This document shows positions 5,964-7,166 of a DNA stretch of 7,166 nt, piece by piece (positions within the stretch are counted from its first letter, which is position 1; every line of letters begins with the position of its first letter). This DNA comes from an uncultured Clostridia bacterium. Lineage in GTDB: Bacteria > Bacillota > Clostridia > Christensenellales > Borkfalkiaceae. The notes beneath the pieces are model-generated. The model did no database searches and was not told the DNA's origin. It saw only the letters and a list, made by a program, of their open reading frames with translations. Both the position numbers and the translations under genes were made by a program. The stretch lies in assembly GCA_947174955.1 (NCBI GenBank), contig CAMWKX010000063.1, positions 1 to 7,166 of the forward strand. Direction: 5' to 3'.

Positions 5964-6752
5964 ATGGAAAAGCAGTCGGCAGGTCGGTCGGTTTCGGTTG
6001 TGGTTTTCGACAGCGGCATAGGCGGATTAAATTTATTGTGCGCGTGCGCCGCGCGCGTGCCGCACGCGCACTATTATTATATATGCGACGAAAAAAACGT
6101 TCCATACGGTAACCGTCCGCCCGAAGAGATAACGCGGCTGACGCTTTCCGCGCTCGGAGGAATAGAGGAGCTTAACCCCGCCGCGCTCGTTGTGGCGTGC
6201 AATACGGTCACGGCAAACTGCATAGACAAACTGCGGCGCAAATTTACATTTCCGGTTGTGGGTATACAGCCCGCAGTAAAGCCTGCGGCGGCGCTCGGCG
6301 GAAAGTGCCTCGTCTTAGCAACCAACGCAACGGTTAAAAGCGCGGCTTTCTTAAATCTTGTCAACCGCTATGCGCCCGCCGACACGACGGCGGTGGGGTG
6401 CGAACGTCTTGCCGACTACGTGGAGAAAAACGTGCTGTCGCTTCCCGACCGATTGCCCGAAGACCTACTGCCCGATATTCACGCCGACAGCGTAGTTCTC
6501 GGATGCACTCATTACACGTTCGTAAAGAGGCAGATAGAGGCAAGGTATAATTGCCCTGTTTTTGACGGTACGGAGGGGACGGCGGCTCATTTTTGGGAAA
6601 TTGTGGGGACGGCTGACCACGCAGGCGTGAAAAGCGGGGATTTTAGACCACTAGCTGAAAAAGAGTTAAAAATAACATATATTTGTCAAAATACTGATAG
6701 GTACACACAAATTATGAAATGTTTGTTCAGTAATTACAAGCTTCACCCTTAA
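5964..6752 (+). CDS. murI: Glutamate racemase
   Basis: Cytoplasmic, cofactor-independent racemase converting L-glutamate to D-glutamate for peptidoglycan. The 262-aa product has the family motifs: FDSGIGGL (15-22, Asp16 and Ser17), VPYG (46-49), ACNTVTAN with catalytic Cys79 (78-85), VVGIQPAVKPAA (98-109), and LGCTHY with the second catalytic Cys181 and His183. Length is normal (about 255-285). Some positions deviate, for example CTHYT where CTHYP is usual. The last 35 or so codons are visibly more A/T-rich than the rest. The ATG has no Shine-Dalgarno sequence; upstream is only A/T-rich DNA, and no better in-frame start is seen (GTG at codon 13 would cut into the first beta strand). Divergent from rpsT, upstream of mraZ on the same strand; both serve wall growth and division. 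Confidence 0.95.
   Translation: MEKQSAGRSVSVVVFDSGIGGLNLLCACAARVPHAHYYYICDEKNVPYGNRPPEEITRLTLSALGGIEELNPAALVVACNTVTANCIDKLRRKFTFPVVGIQPAVKPAAALGGKCLVLATNATVKSAAFLNLVNRYAPADTTAVGCERLADYVEKNVLSLPDRLPEDLLPDIHADSVVLGCTHYTFVKRQIEARYNCPVFDGTEGTAAHFWEIVGTADHAGVKSGDFRPLAEKELKITYICQNTDRYTQIMKCLFSNYKLHP
6038..6071. repeat. GC-rich inverted repeat within the 5' end of murI
   Basis: Perfect 10-bp arms GTGCGCGTGC (6038-6047) and GCACGCGCAC (6062-6071) with a 14-base, also GC-rich, loop. It lies about 75 bases into murI, coding around residues 25-36, between A/T-rich flanks. No T run follows on either strand, so it is not an intrinsic terminator. It may be only a coding coincidence (Cys/Ala/Arg/His codons) but could fold in the mRNA. 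Confidence 0.6.
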
Positions 6753-6796
6753 AAAATCTAAAAAAATTTATAAAAAATTTGATTTTTTTGCATTTG

Positions 6797-6811
6797 GTGG
6801 TTGACAGTGGG
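6797..6811 (+). promoter_or_regulatory. Possible MraZ operator repeats
   Basis: GTGG occurs at 6797-6800 and again at 6807-6810 (as GTGGG), exactly 10 bp apart and flanking the -35 box of the mraZ promoter. MraZ proteins are known to bind short G-rich direct repeats with roughly one-helical-turn period upstream of mraZ. Only two repeats are visible, so this is tentative. Confidence 0.42.
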
Positions 6812-6829
6812 CAAAACGTATGTTATCAT
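6801..6829 (+). promoter_or_regulatory. Promoter of mraZ and the downstream dcw genes
   Basis: TTGACA (6801-6806), a 17-base spacer and TATCAT (6824-6829), with TG one base upstream of the -10 (extended -10). The start would be near 6836, leaving a leader of about 24 bases. No convincing terminator separates it from murI, so read-through from murI may add to transcription. Confidence 0.8.
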
Positions 6830-6859
6830 AATATCACCAATCGCGAGGAAACAAATTCT

Positions 6860-7166
6860 ATGCCTATGCTGACCGGTGAATACAATCACCAGCTTGATGC
6901 GAAAAACAGAATGAGAATACCCGCTAAGCTCAGAAAGGAGCTTGGCGATGAATTCTATTTCGCAAAAGGCACGGACGGATGTCTTTTCGTATATCCGAAG
7001 GCAGAGGTTGAAGCGATTCTGGAAAAGTTAAAGGACATAACTCTCGGCGATCCCCGCCAGCGCAATGTGCGCGCGTTTTTAAAGACTATCCTTTCCGTAA
7101 AGGAAGACGACCACGGCAGATTGCTTTTAAGCCCCGAGATGCGCGAGCATATCGGACTTGAAAAGG
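6860..7166 (+). CDS. mraZ: MraZ transcriptional regulator, 3' end beyond the window
   Basis: DNA-binding regulator at the head of the division and cell wall (dcw) cluster. The 102 codons visible cover most of a protein that is usually about 140-150 aa. The N-terminus MPMLTGEYNHQLDAKNR fits the family start, and KGTDGCLFVYP (about 36-46) is highly characteristic. The two AbrB-like half domains show as DAKNRMRIPAKLR (13-25) and DDHGRLLLSPEMREHIGLEK near the end. The first has DAKNR where DAKGR is usual. The ATG at 6860 has GAGG (6845-6848) 11 bases upstream; an ATG at 6866 would lie even further from it. The frame is intact to the edge, so this is a window cut and not a truncation. rsmH and fts genes would be expected next, but are not visible. 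Confidence 0.97.
   Translation, partial: MPMLTGEYNHQLDAKNRMRIPAKLRKELGDEFYFAKGTDGCLFVYPKAEVEAILEKLKDITLGDPRQRNVRAFLKTILSVKEDDHGRLLLSPEMREHIGLEK

Noticed and set aside
5864..6112. Plus-strand open frame crossing the rpsT-murI gap
   Set aside because: It overlaps murI in another frame, begins in the rpsT promoter and has no family resemblance; murI has all active-site motifs.
6751..6790. Possible terminator after murI (AAAAAATC pairing with GATTTTTT)
   Set aside because: The stem is only A/T-rich with a 22-base A/T loop and no GC core, so it is not a credible intrinsic terminator; the pairing is expected by chance in such sequence.

Overview
The window looks like a chromosomal segment from a Gram-positive, low- to mid-GC bacterium of the Bacillota, most likely a clostridial lineage. 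The grounds are strong AGGAG ribosome binding sites, a lipobox on the solute-binding protein, an XRE-cupin regulator heading a potABCD operon, and an mraZ gene with a canonical sigma-A-type promoter. Genus cannot be read from the sequence. No mobile element, CRISPR array, tRNA or rRNA was seen.

Left two thirds (about 136-5476, minus strand): a self-contained polyamine uptake operon. A perfect TTGACA-N17-TATAAT promoter (5448-5476) is followed by three 17-bp operator-like inverted repeats (5382-5437). Next come an XRE/cupin regulator (4823-5356), potA ATPase (3300-4811), potB and potC permeases (2495-3298, 1692-2498) and potD binding lipoprotein (181-1695). A GC-rich intrinsic terminator closes the unit (136-172). 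The genes are packed tightly: 11 nt between regulator and potA, 1 nt between potA and potB, and ATGA overlaps at potB/potC and potC/potD. This points to one transcript with translational coupling. PotD should capture spermidine or putrescine outside the cell, PotB/PotC form the channel and PotA powers it. The regulator probably represses the operon according to polyamine or a related signal.

Middle (5509-5899, minus strand): rpsT for ribosomal protein S20, with its own promoter, a GTG start and its own strong terminator, so it is insulated from the pot operon.

Right (5964-7166, plus strand): murI (glutamate racemase, D-Glu for peptidoglycan), transcribed divergently from rpsT. After it come a consensus-like promoter and the first 307 bases of mraZ, the usual first gene of the dcw division and cell-wall cluster, which runs off the right edge. 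At the far left edge a second good minus-strand promoter (87-115) fires out of the window.

The operon type is well known. The parts most worth a second look are the operator triplet with its palindromic promoter spacer, a PotA with a tandemly repeated C-terminal regulatory module, and a PotD that appears anchored at both ends (lipobox plus C-terminal membrane helix). I found no convincing wholly new system.
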